Shown: positions 1-8,734 of the stretch, in pieces
Position numbering within the stretch: the first letter of the stretch is position 1
How the letters are laid out: each line of letters opens with the position of its first letter
Assembly (NCBI GenBank): GCA_019637095.1
Contig: JAHBWG010000074.1
Location: 1 to 48,208, forward strand
Source: Sandaracinaceae bacterium
GTDB lineage: Bacteria > Myxococcota_A > Polyangia > Polyangiales > Sandaracinaceae
DNA length: 48,208 nt
Direction of reading: 5' to 3'
Position numbers and translations under genes: made by a program
Notes under the pieces: model-generated
Databases searched by the model: none
Seen by the model: the letters and a program-made list of their open reading frames with translations, nothing else
What the model was told of the DNA's origin: nothing

Positions 1-28
1 GTCGCCCTCCCCGGGGGCTCGTACCTCG

Positions 29-119
29 GACGGATCATGTCGCCCGGACGGGACGGATCATGTCGCCCGGACGCTCATGTCGGACGGATCATGTCGCCCG
101 GACGGATCATGTCGCCCGG
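29..119. repeat. Four-copy 19-bp tandem repeat
   Basis: The 19-mer GACGGATCATGTCGCCCGG occurs exactly at 29-47, 52-70, 83-101 and 101-119. The last two copies share one base, and degenerate partial copies follow at 72-83 and 121-137. The array lies just downstream of the mlaF stop codon on the minus strand. Unit spacings (23, 31 and 18 bp) are irregular, so this is not a CRISPR array. It could be a slippage-prone repeat or a cluster of binding sites. The window edge prevents seeing whether it continues. Confidence 0.85.
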
Positions 120-126
120 GGCGATG

Positions 127-972
127 TCATCGCCCGGGGCGGGCGGGCTGCGGGGCGCCATCGAGCTCGTTGATGCTCACGCCCGACGCGCGGAGGAAGT
201 CGATGACGATGAGGTTGTCGCTCGCGAGGATCTCGTCCGGCGTGCAGCTCGCCTCGATGCGACCGCGATAGAGCATGCTGACGCGGGTGCCGATCTCGAA
301 CACGCTCGCCATGTCGTGCGTGATGATGAGCGAGGTGACGCCGAACTTCTCGCTCGTCTCGCGGATGAGCTCGTCGACGCGGCGCGAGCTCACCGGGTCG
401 AGGCCGCTCGTCGGCTCGTCGTAGACGAGGATCGCAGGCTCGAGGACGAGCGCGCGGGCGAGCGCGGAGCGCTTGTTCATGCCGCCGGAGATCTGCCCGG
501 GGAGCTTCTTCGCTGCGTGCGCGACGTCGAGGTCCTGGAGCTTGGCCATCACGCGGTCGCGGATCTCCTTCTCGGAGAGCGAGGTGTGCTCGCGCAGCGG
601 GAACGCGACGTTGTCGTACACGGTCATCGAGTCGAAGAGCGCGCCGAACTGGAAGACCATGCCGAACTTCTTGCGGATGGGGACCAGCTCCCAGTCGTTC
701 AGCGGGACGATGTCGACGCCGTCGACGAGGATCTGCCCGGCGTCCGGGCGCTCGAGGCGCAGGAGCTGGCGCGTGAAGACGCTCTTTCCGGCGCCGGAGC
801 CGCCGATGATGACGTTGATCTCGCCGCGGAAGACGTCGAGGTCGACGCCGGTGAGGACGTCGACGCCATCGTAGCCCTTGCGCAGGGCACGCACCCGGAC
901 GTGGATCGGGTCGGCCGCCGCCTCGGCGGCCGCGCGCTCGGCCTCCGGGTCTCGCTTCTTGCGAAACAGCAC
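127..972 (-). CDS. mlaF: MlaF-type ABC transporter ATP-binding protein
   Basis: This is the ATPase of an MCE/Mla-type retrograde phospholipid or lipid ABC transporter at the inner membrane. About 281 residues. Visible motifs: Walker A GGSGAGKS (about residues 57-64), the Q-loop in VFQFGALFDSMTVYDNVAFPL, the signature SGGMNKRSALARA, Walker B ILVYDEPTSGLDP and the switch His in ITHD. The DSMTV-NVAFPL stretch is typical of the MlaF/Ttg2A family. The chosen start is a GTG giving VLFRKKRDPEAE; the reading frame continues upstream but becomes Arg/Pro-rich noncoding sequence. A small unknown gene lies 17 bp upstream on the same strand. The likely permease partner MlaE is about 4.5 kb away at 5457-6305 rather than adjacent, and no mlaD is seen. 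Confidence 0.9.
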   Translation of the reverse strand: MLFRKKRDPEAERAAAEAAADPIHVRVRALRKGYDGVDVLTGVDLDVFRGEINVIIGGSGAGKSVFTRQLLRLERPDAGQILVDGVDIVPLNDWELVPIRKKFGMVFQFGALFDSMTVYDNVAFPLREHTSLSEKEIRDRVMAKLQDLDVAHAAKKLPGQISGGMNKRSALARALVLEPAILVYDEPTSGLDPVSSRRVDELIRETSEKFGVTSLIITHDMASVFEIGTRVSMLYRGRIEASCTPDEILASDNLIVIDFLRASGVSINELDGAPQPARPGR

Positions 973-989
973 GGCGCCAGTGTAGCGCG

Positions 990-1340
990 CTACGAGCTGG
1001 TGACGCGGGCGACCACGGCCTGGAGCTCGTCGTCGCTGCCGTAGACCTCTTCGACGTGGTCCGAGTGGACGACGCAGCGCACGAAGCGCTTGAGGTAGTC
1101 CCGGGGGCTGCGCGCTTCGCCGACGACGGTGGCGAGCTCGGCGACGAGCGCGGGGCGGCGCTCGTCCTCGAGCTCGACGAGGCCGGCGTCGACGAGGGCG
1201 CCGAGGGCCGCCTCGACCTCGCGGGCGATCTGGGGGCTCGGGGGCTCGCCGGCGGGCGCGTCGCCGCCGAGCACGGCGCGCAAGAAGCCGAGGTCCGAGA
1301 GGTCGTCGTCGCCGTCGGGCGGCGGGGGGTCGCTGGCCAT
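990..1340 (-). CDS. Small acidic protein of unknown function upstream of mlaF
   Basis: A 116-residue soluble protein I do not recognise. It has an acidic, Pro-rich N terminus (residues 1-40) followed by a probably helical region. No signal peptide or membrane segment is visible. It starts at an ATG and ends 17 bp before the mlaF start, so the two are probably co-transcribed. The 141-bp region on its other side separates it from the divergent VWA lipoprotein gene and should hold both promoters. A role connected with the lipid transporter is only inferred from position. Confidence 0.65.
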   Translation of the reverse strand: MASDPPPPDGDDDLSDLGFLRAVLGGDAPAGEPPSPQIAREVEAALGALVDAGLVELEDERRPALVAELATVVGEARSPRDYLKRFVRCVVHSDHVEEVYGSDDELQAVVARVTSS

Positions 1341-1481
1341 GAGGTCTCCGTGAGCGCGGCGCACCCGCCGGCTCGCGCATGGTCTATCGCCGGTCCGTGC
1401 GCGGTGGTCAAGCACGTCCGCGCGACGCGGCCTTCGCGCCGGCGCGAGGCGGGTGTACAAAGGACCGACCCGGAGGCTCGG

Positions 1482-2606
1482 ATGCGCGACTCGTTGGTAC
1501 TCTCGCTCGCCGCGGCGCTCGCGGCGCTCGGTTGCAGCGCCGGCCCCGGCGGCGGCACACGCGACGCAGGCCCCGGTGGCTCGATGGACGCGGGGCCGGG
1601 CGGCGGGACGGACGCGGGGCCGGGCGCGGGCACCGACTCCGGCGGGCCGCCACCACCGCCGCCAGACGCGGTGCCGCCCGGACCCGACGCGGGCTGCGAG
1701 GCGACGACGCCGGTCCCCGCGACGATCGTCGGAGACCCGCCGGACATGCTGCTCGTGGTCGACATCTCCGGCTCGATGTGCGTCTCGGTGAGCGTGTTCC
1801 CGCCGAGCGGGGACACGCGGCTCGAGGTGATGCGCCGCGCGCTCGACGGGCTCGTGACGTCCAAGGACGCGCGCATCAACTTCGGGATGATGCTGTTCCC
1901 CGGCGACAACGCGTGCGCGCCGGGGACCGTCCGCAACGGGGTGGCGCCGCGCAACGCGTCGGCGATCCGCGCGACGCTCGGCGGGCTGACGACCGACATG
2001 TTCGGTTGCGCGCTGCGGCACTCGGGCGCGACGCCGACGCACACGTCGCTCGACGCGGCGCGCACCTACTACGGGACGATCCCGGTGAACCCGGTGGGGC
2101 AATTCGTGTTGCTGGCGACGGATGGGCTGCCGAACTGTGGGCCGCCGCTGCCGGACGGCGGGACGGAAGAGACGGTCGACGAGACGGTCGCGGCGATCGA
2201 GGCGCTCTTTGCGGCGGGGATCTCGACGTACGTGCTCGGGTTCGGGGACTCGTTCGGGGGCGGGGGGACCGCGTTGAACCGCATGGCGACGGCGGGCGGC
2301 ACGTCGCGGCCGTACAACGCGCGGACGGCGGCGGAGCTCGACACCGCGCTCGACGCGATCGCGGCCTCGGTGATCCCGCCGAGCTGCACGGTGATGCTCG
2401 ACGGGCCGAGCCGCGACCCGCGCCTGTTCCGCGTGAGCTTCGACTCGGGGCCGCTCATCGCCCGCGACGAGTCGCGGCGCAGCGGGTGGGACTACGACGC
2501 GGCGACGAACACGATCACGTTCTACGGGGCCGAGTGCGCGCGCGTGCAGTCGGGGACGGTGACGAACGTGGAGGTCGACTTCGGCTGCCCGGGGCCGCTG
2601 ATCTGA
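1482..2606 (+). CDS. VWA-domain lipoprotein
   Basis: An exported protein of 374 residues. The signal peptide ends in a lipobox-like LAALGCS, giving a predicted lipid-anchored Cys at about residue 18. Next comes a low-complexity Gly/Pro/Asp linker with repeated DAGPGG units (about residues 20-70). The von Willebrand factor A domain follows, with an intact metal-ion-dependent adhesion site DISGS and the later acidic motif LLATDGLPNC. The C-terminal roughly 75 residues contain paired Cys and are probably a small beta domain. The ATG was chosen because it directly precedes the signal peptide; longer in-frame starts overlap the divergent gene. VWA lipoproteins of this form are common in myxobacteria, but their ligands are mostly unknown. 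Confidence 0.85.
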   Translation: MRDSLVLSLAAALAALGCSAGPGGGTRDAGPGGSMDAGPGGGTDAGPGAGTDSGGPPPPPPDAVPPGPDAGCEATTPVPATIVGDPPDMLLVVDISGSMCVSVSVFPPSGDTRLEVMRRALDGLVTSKDARINFGMMLFPGDNACAPGTVRNGVAPRNASAIRATLGGLTTDMFGCALRHSGATPTHTSLDAARTYYGTIPVNPVGQFVLLATDGLPNCGPPLPDGGTEETVDETVAAIEALFAAGISTYVLGFGDSFGGGGTALNRMATAGGTSRPYNARTAAELDTALDAIAASVIPPSCTVMLDGPSRDPRLFRVSFDSGPLIARDESRRSGWDYDAATNTITFYGAECARVQSGTVTNVEVDFGCPGPLI

Positions 2607-2636
2607 GGCGAGAGAACGCTCGCGCAGGAGGTGGAT

Positions 2637-3860
2637 GTGCGAAGGACGCGGCGAGACGACGGACGAGGCAGCGCGCTCGCGGGGTGCGCGGCGCTCGCGC
2701 TGTGGCTCGGCGCGGCCGGCGCGGCGGCGCAGGCGCCCGAGGAGCGCGGCGGGCTGGAGATCGCGGAGTGGAACGCGGGGCGGGTGACGGCGGCGGGCCT
2801 GAGCCTGCCGACGCGGGTGATCCACCCGGCGCGCGGGGGGCCCTACCCGGTCGTGGGCGTGATCCACGGCGCGGGCCGCGACGGCGGGCGGCACGTGGAG
2901 CTCGCGCGCACGCTCGCGTCCCGCGGGCTCGTGGCGGTGCTGCCCGACATGCCGTGCAGCGTGGTCGGCTGCGATCACGACGCGAACGCGGCGGCGCTGA
3001 GCGCGCTGCTCGAGTGGGCAGAGGCGCAGGGCGCGACGGCGGGCTCGCCGCTCGCGGGGCTCGTCGACGGATCACGCCGCGGGCTGATCGGTCACTCGTG
3101 GGGCGGGCTGAGCTCGCACCTCGCGGCGTCGCGCGACGCGTCGATCATGGCGCTCGTGCTGCTCGATCCGAACGACAACTCGGCGCGACAAGGGCGCGGC
3201 GCGGCGGCGGCGGTCCGCGCGGCGAGCGCGCAGCTCTTGGCCGCGGTGCCGGGGAGCTGCAACGGGCTGTGGGACGAGGACGCGATCACGCCCGCCGTGG
3301 CGACGCCGGCGCTCGAGCTCACGGTGACGCGGTCGGGTCACTGCGATCCGGAGGAGCCGGGCGACAGCCTGTGCCCGCTCGGCTGCGGCCGCGGGGACGC
3401 GGCGACGTCGGCGACGTTCCGGCGCTACGCGGTGGCGTGGGTCGCCTGCGTGCTGAGCGGCGACGCGGCGATGGCGAGCTGGCTCGGCGGGCCGTCGATG
3501 ACCGCGGACGAGGCCGGGCGCATCGAGGGGGTGGTGCGGCGCGGGCTCGACGCGCTGCCCTGCCGCGGGGCCGCGCCGGGCGAGGACGCGGGCGCGATGG
3601 ACGATGACGCGGGCACGATGGACGACGACGCTGGCGCAGGGCGCGAGGACGCCGGCGCGACGCGCGAGGACGGCGGCGCGCCGCCGGGGCTCGACGCGAG
3701 CGCGGGCGGCGGCGACGCGGCGATCGCGCGCGACGCGGGCGCGGGCGGCGAGGCCGGCGGCGGGTGCGGGTGTCGCGTCGGAGAGAGGCGGCGCGCCCTG
3801 CCGCTGTTGGCGCTCGCGCTGCTCGCGCTCGCGCGGCGGCGGCAGACCCTCAGGGGGTGA
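2637..3860 (+). CDS. Secreted alpha/beta hydrolase with MYXO-CTERM tail
   Basis: A 407-residue exported hydrolase. An N-terminal signal peptide ends near AGAAAQA. An alpha/beta-hydrolase domain carries the oxyanion region VIHGAGRDGG and the nucleophile elbow GHSWGG, resembling chlorophyllase/dienelactone-hydrolase-like esterases. A likely catalytic His lies in RSGHCD. An Asp/Ala/Gly-rich linker (about residues 315-375) leads to a Cys pair GCGC, a hydrophobic Leu/Ala segment and a terminal Arg cluster, the MYXO-CTERM architecture for surface sorting. The start GTG at 2637 has AGGAGG five bases upstream; the in-frame GTG at 2631 overlaps that Shine-Dalgarno. Its 3' end overlaps the convergent oxidase gene by 11 bp. 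Substrate unknown. Confidence 0.8.
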   Translation: MRRTRRDDGRGSALAGCAALALWLGAAGAAAQAPEERGGLEIAEWNAGRVTAAGLSLPTRVIHPARGGPYPVVGVIHGAGRDGGRHVELARTLASRGLVAVLPDMPCSVVGCDHDANAAALSALLEWAEAQGATAGSPLAGLVDGSRRGLIGHSWGGLSSHLAASRDASIMALVLLDPNDNSARQGRGAAAAVRAASAQLLAAVPGSCNGLWDEDAITPAVATPALELTVTRSGHCDPEEPGDSLCPLGCGRGDAATSATFRRYAVAWVACVLSGDAAMASWLGGPSMTADEAGRIEGVVRRGLDALPCRGAAPGEDAGAMDDDAGTMDDDAGAGREDAGATREDGGAPPGLDASAGGGDAAIARDAGAGGEAGGGCGCRVGERRRALPLLALALLALARRRQTLRG

Positions 3861-5433
3861 GGCCGAGGCGGCGGCTCGCGTCGTTGGCGAACAGGCCGAA
3901 CGGGTCGAGGCGCGCGTGCTGCGCGCGGTACTGCGCGGCCTTCGGGTAGGCGTCGAGCGCGGCGGCGGTGTGGGCGGCGCGCTGGCCGTGGTGGAAGCGC
4001 GCGCTCGGGACGGCGGCGCGCATCGCGGCCTCGAAGCGCGAGAGGATGCGGGCGATGACGGCCTCGCTGCTCTCGCTCGCGTGCGGGCCGCCGCGCGCCT
4101 TGGTGTACTGGAGCAGCGGCGCCTCGATGGTGCAAGTCTTCCTGCCGTACGCCATCGCGACGTAATGCTTCGAGGCCTGGCTGAAGCGGACGCCGAAGGG
4201 CGAGGTGTGGTTGAGGCCCTCCCCTTCGAGCGCGGCGCAGTGCGCGATGAGCGCGTCGATGGCGGGCACGACCTGATCGAACGGGATCGAGACCTCCGCG
4301 CTCGTGGCGAGGACGAGGTCACCGATGCTCGTTCGCAAGATGTGGTGGCTCGCGGAGCGGTTGGGGGTGAGGCTCTCGTTGGCCTCCTCCTCGAAGGTGG
4401 TCGTGGTCGTGAAGTTGGCGATGCGCGGGTGCTGGCTCGCGAGCCCGGCGAGCTGCTTGGTGAGCGGGTGGCGCGACTTGCCCTTGTCGAGCAGCTTGCG
4501 GCGGCGCGCGTCGTTGCGCGGCGTGCCCCAGCCGGCCGAGGCCTCGCGCGTGCGCGTGGTGACGAGGCACTTGTGCTCGAGACCACCGGGGCCGTTGTGC
4601 GTCGGACGCGCGGTCATGGTGAAGTCGAACCAGTCCTGGTCCGCCTCCTGGGGGAGCTTGGTGCGAAGGACACTCCACGGCTCGAGGCGCTGCGTCTCCT
4701 TCAGCCAGAAGCGGTCCGTGAGACGCAGCGTGACGGCGGTGACGATCCCGAACATGCCGAGGCCGACGACGGCGCTGTAGAACGCGTCGTCGTCCGCGTC
4801 GGTGTCTCGCCAGAGCTCCATGCCGTGGACGCCGGCGGCCGCCTCGAACGCGGCGCGATCGGTCGGGCCGCCGCGCGGCTCGATCCGCAGGTGCGCGAGG
4901 CGCGGCTGACCGTTGGCGCCGCGCAGGAAGGTGACGAGCTCGATCGACGCGACGAGATCACAGAGCGGCGGCGTCACCATCCCGGTCCCGTGCGTCGCGG
5001 TCGCGAGCGCGCCGGCGATCGCCTGCTGGTCGTAGCTGCCGAGGTTCGGGAACGCGAGGCCCGCGTCGAAGAAGCGGCGGTTGAGCGTCGCGATGGACGC
5101 GCCGGCCTCGACGCGCATCAACTTATCTTGCGAGACTACACCGGGACGCCACCACGCCGACGCCTCGGCCGCGAACGCGAGCGCCATCCGGTCCGTCCTG
5201 ACGACGATCCCGGCCCGGGCCGCGCCGGCGCCGGGCCGGCGGTAGGGGCGCGCGACATCCGACGTCGAGTGCCCGGCCCCGATCGCGCGGATGCGGAGCC
5301 TCGTCGGGTCGGTGACGAACGAGAGGTACGCGAGGAGCTGCTCCACGCTCTGGGGCCGGAGGTACGTCGTCGCCGCGTCCTGGAGGCCGAGCCAGTCCTC
5401 CCAGAGCCAGAGCCCGGAGTCGAGTAGAGGCAT
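3850..5433 (-). CDS. FAD-linked sugar-1,4-lactone oxidase family protein
   Basis: A 527-residue flavoprotein of the D-arabinono/L-gulono-1,4-lactone oxidase family. The N-terminal PCMH-type FAD-binding domain has IGAGHSTSD, whose His matches the residue that can carry covalent FAD in relatives. It also has the characteristic GALATATHGTGM segment near residue 145. The C-terminal ALO domain ends in the expected LDPFGLFAND motif. Such enzymes oxidise aldonolactones or sugars at the membrane or in the periplasm. No signal peptide is visible, so it is probably cytoplasmic. It starts 23 bp after the mlaE stop on the same strand and may be co-transcribed with mlaE. The exact substrate cannot be read from the sequence. 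Confidence 0.8.
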   Translation of the reverse strand: MPLLDSGLWLWEDWLGLQDAATTYLRPQSVEQLLAYLSFVTDPTRLRIRAIGAGHSTSDVARPYRRPGAGAARAGIVVRTDRMALAFAAEASAWWRPGVVSQDKLMRVEAGASIATLNRRFFDAGLAFPNLGSYDQQAIAGALATATHGTGMVTPPLCDLVASIELVTFLRGANGQPRLAHLRIEPRGGPTDRAAFEAAAGVHGMELWRDTDADDDAFYSAVVGLGMFGIVTAVTLRLTDRFWLKETQRLEPWSVLRTKLPQEADQDWFDFTMTARPTHNGPGGLEHKCLVTTRTREASAGWGTPRNDARRRKLLDKGKSRHPLTKQLAGLASQHPRIANFTTTTTFEEEANESLTPNRSASHHILRTSIGDLVLATSAEVSIPFDQVVPAIDALIAHCAALEGEGLNHTSPFGVRFSQASKHYVAMAYGRKTCTIEAPLLQYTKARGGPHASESSEAVIARILSRFEAAMRAAVPSARFHHGQRAAHTAAALDAYPKAAQYRAQHARLDPFGLFANDASRRLGLTP

Positions 5434-5456
5434 GCGCGCACTCTACCCACCTTCGG

Positions 5457-6305
5457 TCACAAGAGATCGTACTCGATGATGATGGCGGTCAGGATGTAGT
5501 CGAGCACGAGGATGGCGACCGACGCCTGCACGACCGCCCGGTTCGTCGCGCGCCCGACGCCCGCCGCGCCGCCCTCGGCGTAGAAGCCCTGGCGGCACGC
5601 GATCATCGTGAGCGCGAACCCGAACACCGCCGCCTTGAGGATGCCTTGGAGGACGTCGTCGGGATCGACGATCCACGTGACCTTCTCGAAGAAGATCCCG
5701 CCATCGACGTTCATGATGTAGACGCCGACGAGGTACGCGCCGCCGAGCCCGACGAGGAACGCGAGCAGCGCCATGATCGGCGTCGCGATCGTCGCGGCAA
5801 GCACGCGGGGGACGATGAGGTACTGCACCGGGTTGACGCTCATCGTGGTGAGCGCGTCGATCTGGTTGGTGACGCGCATCGACGCGATCTCGGTCGCGAT
5901 CGCGCTGCCCGCGCGGCTGGTGATCATGAGCGCGCTGAACACGGGGGCGAGCTCGCGCGCGAGGGCGAGGCCGATGGCGGCGCCGGCCTGGCTCTCCGCG
6001 CCGAACGCGCGCAGCGCGTTGATGAGCTGGAGGCTGAACACGCCGCCGACGAAGGTGCCCGTCAGGCCGACGATGAAGATGGACTGCACGCCGAGGAACT
6101 CGAGCGCCTCGACGAGCTGGCGCCACCGATAGGGCGGGCGGACCGCCCACATGAACGTCTCGTAGATCAGGCGGGCCATGATGCCGACCTCGGCGAGCGC
6201 GCTCATGGGGACCTCGACGAGCGGGCCGGCGGCGGCGACGAGGATCGCGCGCGCGCCGCGCGGCTCCTCGTCCGCGCCGTGCTCTTTCGTCTCGGGCTCG
6301 CCCAT
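5457..6305 (-). CDS. mlaE: MlaE-type ABC transporter permease
   Basis: The 282-residue membrane permease of the MCE/Mla lipid transport system. An N-terminal amphipathic region of about 60 residues is followed by five or so hydrophobic segments. The family signature spans LARELAPVFSALMITSRAG and TEIASMRVTNQIDAL (about residues 125-165), matching the conserved Glu/Arg/Gly pattern of MlaE. The ATG is separated by only 48 bp from the divergent alanine racemase start. The gene is followed by the lactone oxidase after 23 bp. mlaF is the usual next gene but lies beyond two opposite-strand genes. It is probably the partner of that ATPase by strand and family. Confidence 0.9.
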   Translation of the reverse strand: MGEPETKEHGADEEPRGARAILVAAAGPLVEVPMSALAEVGIMARLIYETFMWAVRPPYRWRQLVEALEFLGVQSIFIVGLTGTFVGGVFSLQLINALRAFGAESQAGAAIGLALARELAPVFSALMITSRAGSAIATEIASMRVTNQIDALTTMSVNPVQYLIVPRVLAATIATPIMALLAFLVGLGGAYLVGVYIMNVDGGIFFEKVTWIVDPDDVLQGILKAAVFGFALTMIACRQGFYAEGGAAGVGRATNRAVVQASVAILVLDYILTAIIIEYDLL

Positions 6306-6353
6306 CCGCGAAGGGGTGTAGCACCTCCGCGCGCGCTTGACGCCGCCCGCGCG

Positions 6354-7433
6354 ATGGCGCAGCCCTGTCGCGTGCAGGTCCGGCCCACCCGCGCGGAGAT
6401 CGATCGAGGCGCGCTCGCCCACAACCTGCGCGCCGTCGAGGGGCGCGTCGGCGGCGCGGCGGTCTTCGCGGTGATCAAGGCGGACGCCTACGGGCACGGC
6501 CTCGTACCGATCGCGGAGCGCCTCGTGCGCGAAGGGGTGGGCGGGCTCGCGGTCGCGCTCGCGGAGGAGGGGCTGCAGCTGCGCGCGAAGGGGATCGGCG
6601 GGCCGATCCTGGTGCTGAACGGGATCTACGACGGCGCGCATCGGGAGGTCGTCGAGGCGGGGCTGACGCCGGTCGTCTACGACGAGGCGGACGCGGCCCG
6701 GTTCGAAGCGCTCGGCGCGGCGGTGCACGTGAAGGTCGACACGGGGATGACGCGCCTGGGTGTGCGCGCGCTGGGGCCGTTCCTCGATCGGTTCCCGGGG
6801 CTGCGCGTCGCCGGGCTGATGACGCACCTCGCGTCGGCCGACGAGGATCCGGAAGCGACGCGCGCGCAGCTCGACGCGTTCGACGCGGCGATCGCGCTCG
6901 CGCGCGGCCGTGGCCACGCGCCGGTACTGCACGCCGCGAACAGCGCGGGGGCGCTCCTCTGGCCGCGCGCGCGCTACGACCTCGTGCGCGTCGGAGTGGC
7001 CCTCTACGGCGTGCGCCCGGAGGGCGGCGACGCCTCGCTCGACCTGCGCCCCGTCATGCGGGTCGTCACGAGCGTCGCGCGCGTAGTCGAGGTGCCGGCG
7101 GGCACCCGCGTCGGCTACGGCGGTACGTGGACCGCCGCGCGTCCGAGCCGCGTCGCCACGCTCGCGATCGGCTATGGCGACGGCTACCACCGCGCCGCGT
7201 CCAACCGCGGCCACGCCGTCATCCGCGGCGTGCGCTGCCCGCTCGTCGGGCGCGTGTCGATGGACCTGACGGGCGCCGACGTCACCGACCTGCCGGCCTG
7301 CGAGCGCGGCGACGAGGCGATCATGGTCGGCCCGGAACTCCCCGCCGCGGACGTCGCGCGCGCCACCGGGACCATCGCGTACGAGGTGCTCTGCTCGATC
7401 GCGCCGCGCGTCCCGCGCGTGTACCTGGGGTGA
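6354..7433 (+). CDS. alr: Alanine racemase
   Basis: A PLP-dependent racemase converting L-alanine to D-alanine for peptidoglycan. 359 residues, the usual length. The PLP-binding lysine is in [10 protein letters not shown] (about residue 40). The motif [11 protein letters not shown], the catalytic tyrosine in RVGYGGTW (about residue 254) and the C-terminal VGRVSMD motif are all present. The ATG was chosen because the family homology begins right after it. The frame stays open upstream but is antisense to mlaE there. The gene stands just upstream of thiS (76 bp) on the same strand. No signal peptide is seen, so it is cytoplasmic. Confidence 0.95.
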   Translation: MAQPCRVQVRPTRAEIDRGALAHNLRAVEGRVGGAAVFAVIKADAYGHGLVPIAERLVREGVGGLAVALAEEGLQLRAKGIGGPILVLNGIYDGAHREVVEAGLTPVVYDEADAARFEALGAAVHVKVDTGMTRLGVRALGPFLDRFPGLRVAGLMTHLASADEDPEATRAQLDAFDAAIALARGRGHAPVLHAANSAGALLWPRARYDLVRVGVALYGVRPEGGDASLDLRPVMRVVTSVARVVEVPAGTRVGYGGTWTAARPSRVATLAIGYGDGYHRAASNRGHAVIRGVRCPLVGRVSMDLTGADVTDLPACERGDEAIMVGPELPAADVARATGTIAYEVLCSIAPRVPRVYLG

Positions 7434-7509
7434 GTCGAGCGCGAATGACGAGATGACGAGGATCGTCCCCACCTGCGTCAGCGCGCGCGCTGGGGTATGG
7501 TCCGACGCG

Positions 7510-7710
7510 ATGAGAGTCCAGGTGAACGGAGAGCCCCGCGAGGTCGCGCCGGGGACGACCGTGCGCGCGTTGCTCGAGGCGCTCGGGCTCGGCGACACCC
7601 TCGTCGCGGTCGAGCGCAACCAGGAGATCGTGCCGCGCGCGGAGCACGCGTCGACGGAGGTCGGCGACGGGGACGCGCTCGAGATCGTCCACTTCGTGGG
7701 CGGAGGATGA
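7510..7710 (+). CDS. thiS: Sulfur carrier protein ThiS
   Basis: A 66-residue ubiquitin-fold sulfur carrier for the thiazole moiety of thiamine. It begins [12 protein letters not shown] and ends in the obligatory Gly-Gly tail (VHFVGGG), which is thiocarboxylated. It overlaps the start region of thiG through an ATGA junction at 7707-7710. An adenylating enzyme (ThiF) and the glycine/tyrosine-derived imine enzyme (ThiO or ThiH) are not in this window, so the thiazole pathway must be completed elsewhere. Confidence 0.93.
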   Translation: MRVQVNGEPREVAPGTTVRALLEALGLGDTLVAVERNQEIVPRAEHASTEVGDGDALEIVHFVGGG

Positions 7711-7712
7711 CC

Positions 7713-8501
7713 ATGAGCGAAGACCTGCTGCGGATCGGCGAGCACACGTTCCGCTCGCGCCTCCTCGTCGGCACCGGGAAGTACAAGGACCTGGACGAGA
7801 CGCGCGCGGCGCTCGAGGCCTCGGGCGCCGAGGTGGTGACCGTCGCGCTGCGCCGCGTGGACCTGGCCGCCCGCGGCGAGGGCTCGATGATGCAGGTGCT
7901 CACCGAGCGCCCTTACACGATCCTGCCGAACACGGCGGGCTGCTACACGGCGCAGGACGCGGTGCGCACGGCGCGGCTCGCGCGCGAGCTGCTCGGCACG
8001 CCGCTCGTGAAGCTCGAGGTGATCGGCGATCCCGAGACGCTGTTCCCCGACGTGCCGGGGACGCTCGAGGCCGCCAAGACGCTGTGCGACGAGGGCTTCA
8101 CCGTGCTGCCGTACACGAGCGATGATCCGATCACCGCGCGCAAGCTCGAGGATCTCGGCTGCGCCGCCGTGATGCCGCTCGCCGCGCCGATCGGCAGCGG
8201 CCTCGGGATCCGCAACCCGTACAACATCGAGATCATCCTGCGCTCGGCGAAGGTCCCGATCCTCGTCGACGCGGGCGTCGGCACCGCGTCCGACGCGGCG
8301 ATCGCGATGGAGCTCGGCTGCGACGGCGTGCTGCTGAACACGGCGATCGCGGGCGCGAAGGACCCGATCCGCATGGCGCGCGCGATGCGCAAGGCGGTCG
8401 AGGCGGGGCGCGACGCATACCTCGCGGGGCGCATCCCGCGCCGGCTCTACGCGACGGCGTCGAGCCCGCTCGAGGGTGTCCTGGGCTCCGGGCAGGCGTG
8501 A
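7713..8501 (+). CDS. thiG: Thiazole synthase ThiG
   Basis: Forms the thiazole phosphate of thiamine from deoxyxylulose 5-phosphate, dehydroglycine and ThiS thiocarboxylate. A 262-residue TIM barrel. Typical segments: [10 protein letters not shown], the active-site lysine in [27 protein letters not shown], and [12 protein letters not shown] followed by the [14 protein letters not shown] phosphate site. The ATG at 7713 is preferred because the CGGAGG at 7701-7706 is six bases upstream. The ATG at 7707 directly abuts that site but would overlap the thiS stop. The stop overlaps the next start by a GTGA junction. Confidence 0.94.
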   Translation: MSEDLLRIGEHTFRSRLLVGTGKYKDLDETRAALEASGAEVVTVALRRVDLAARGEGSMMQVLTERPYTILPNTAGCYTAQDAVRTARLARELLGTPLVKLEVIGDPETLFPDVPGTLEAAKTLCDEGFTVLPYTSDDPITARKLEDLGCAAVMPLAAPIGSGLGIRNPYNIEIILRSAKVPILVDAGVGTASDAAIAMELGCDGVLLNTAIAGAKDPIRMARAMRKAVEAGRDAYLAGRIPRRLYATASSPLEGVLGSGQA

Positions 8502-8734
8502 GGGCGCTCGCGCTCGCGCTCGGGCTCGCGCTCGCGCCGCTGCAGTGCGGCACGTCGGCGCGCGGCCCGGACTTCGAGGACAGCCCGGGGCAGGCGCTGT
8601 GGGAGCTGTCCGAGCGCTTCGAGTCGGAGGGCGACGAGGCGGCGCGGCGCCGCACGCTCGAGCACCTGATCGAGCGCTACCCGTCGAGCCGCTTCGCCGA
8701 GCGCGCGCGCGTGGCGCTCGGCCAGGCGCGGTGA
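8498..8734 (+). CDS. Small exported TPR-like protein in the thiamine cluster
   Basis: A 78-residue protein. A Leu/Ala signal-like segment is followed by a Cys at about residue 17, with LQCG as an imperfect lipobox. The remainder is one helical repeat resembling the tetratricopeptide units of BamD/YbgF proteins ([18 protein letters not shown]). The start is a GTG overlapping the thiG stop (GTGA), and its stop overlaps the thiE ATG by one base, so translational coupling is likely. I know of no role for such a protein in thiamine synthesis; it may be a short envelope protein caught in the operon. Function unknown. Confidence 0.65.
   Translation: MRALALALGLALAPLQCGTSARGPDFEDSPGQALWELSERFESEGDEAARRRTLEHLIERYPSSRFAERARVALGQAR

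Noticed and set aside
29-119. CRISPR array
   Set aside because: Spacing between repeat copies is 0-14 bp and irregular, with no regular spacers and no cas genes.
1056-1481. N-terminal extension of the VWA lipoprotein by about 140 residues
   Set aside because: The extension overlaps the opposite-strand gene at 990-1340 and lacks coding motifs. The ATG at 1482 begins the signal peptide.
6316-6326. Palindrome GGTGTAGCACC between mlaE and alr
   Set aside because: A 4-bp arm palindrome is too short to support an operator call in GC-rich DNA.
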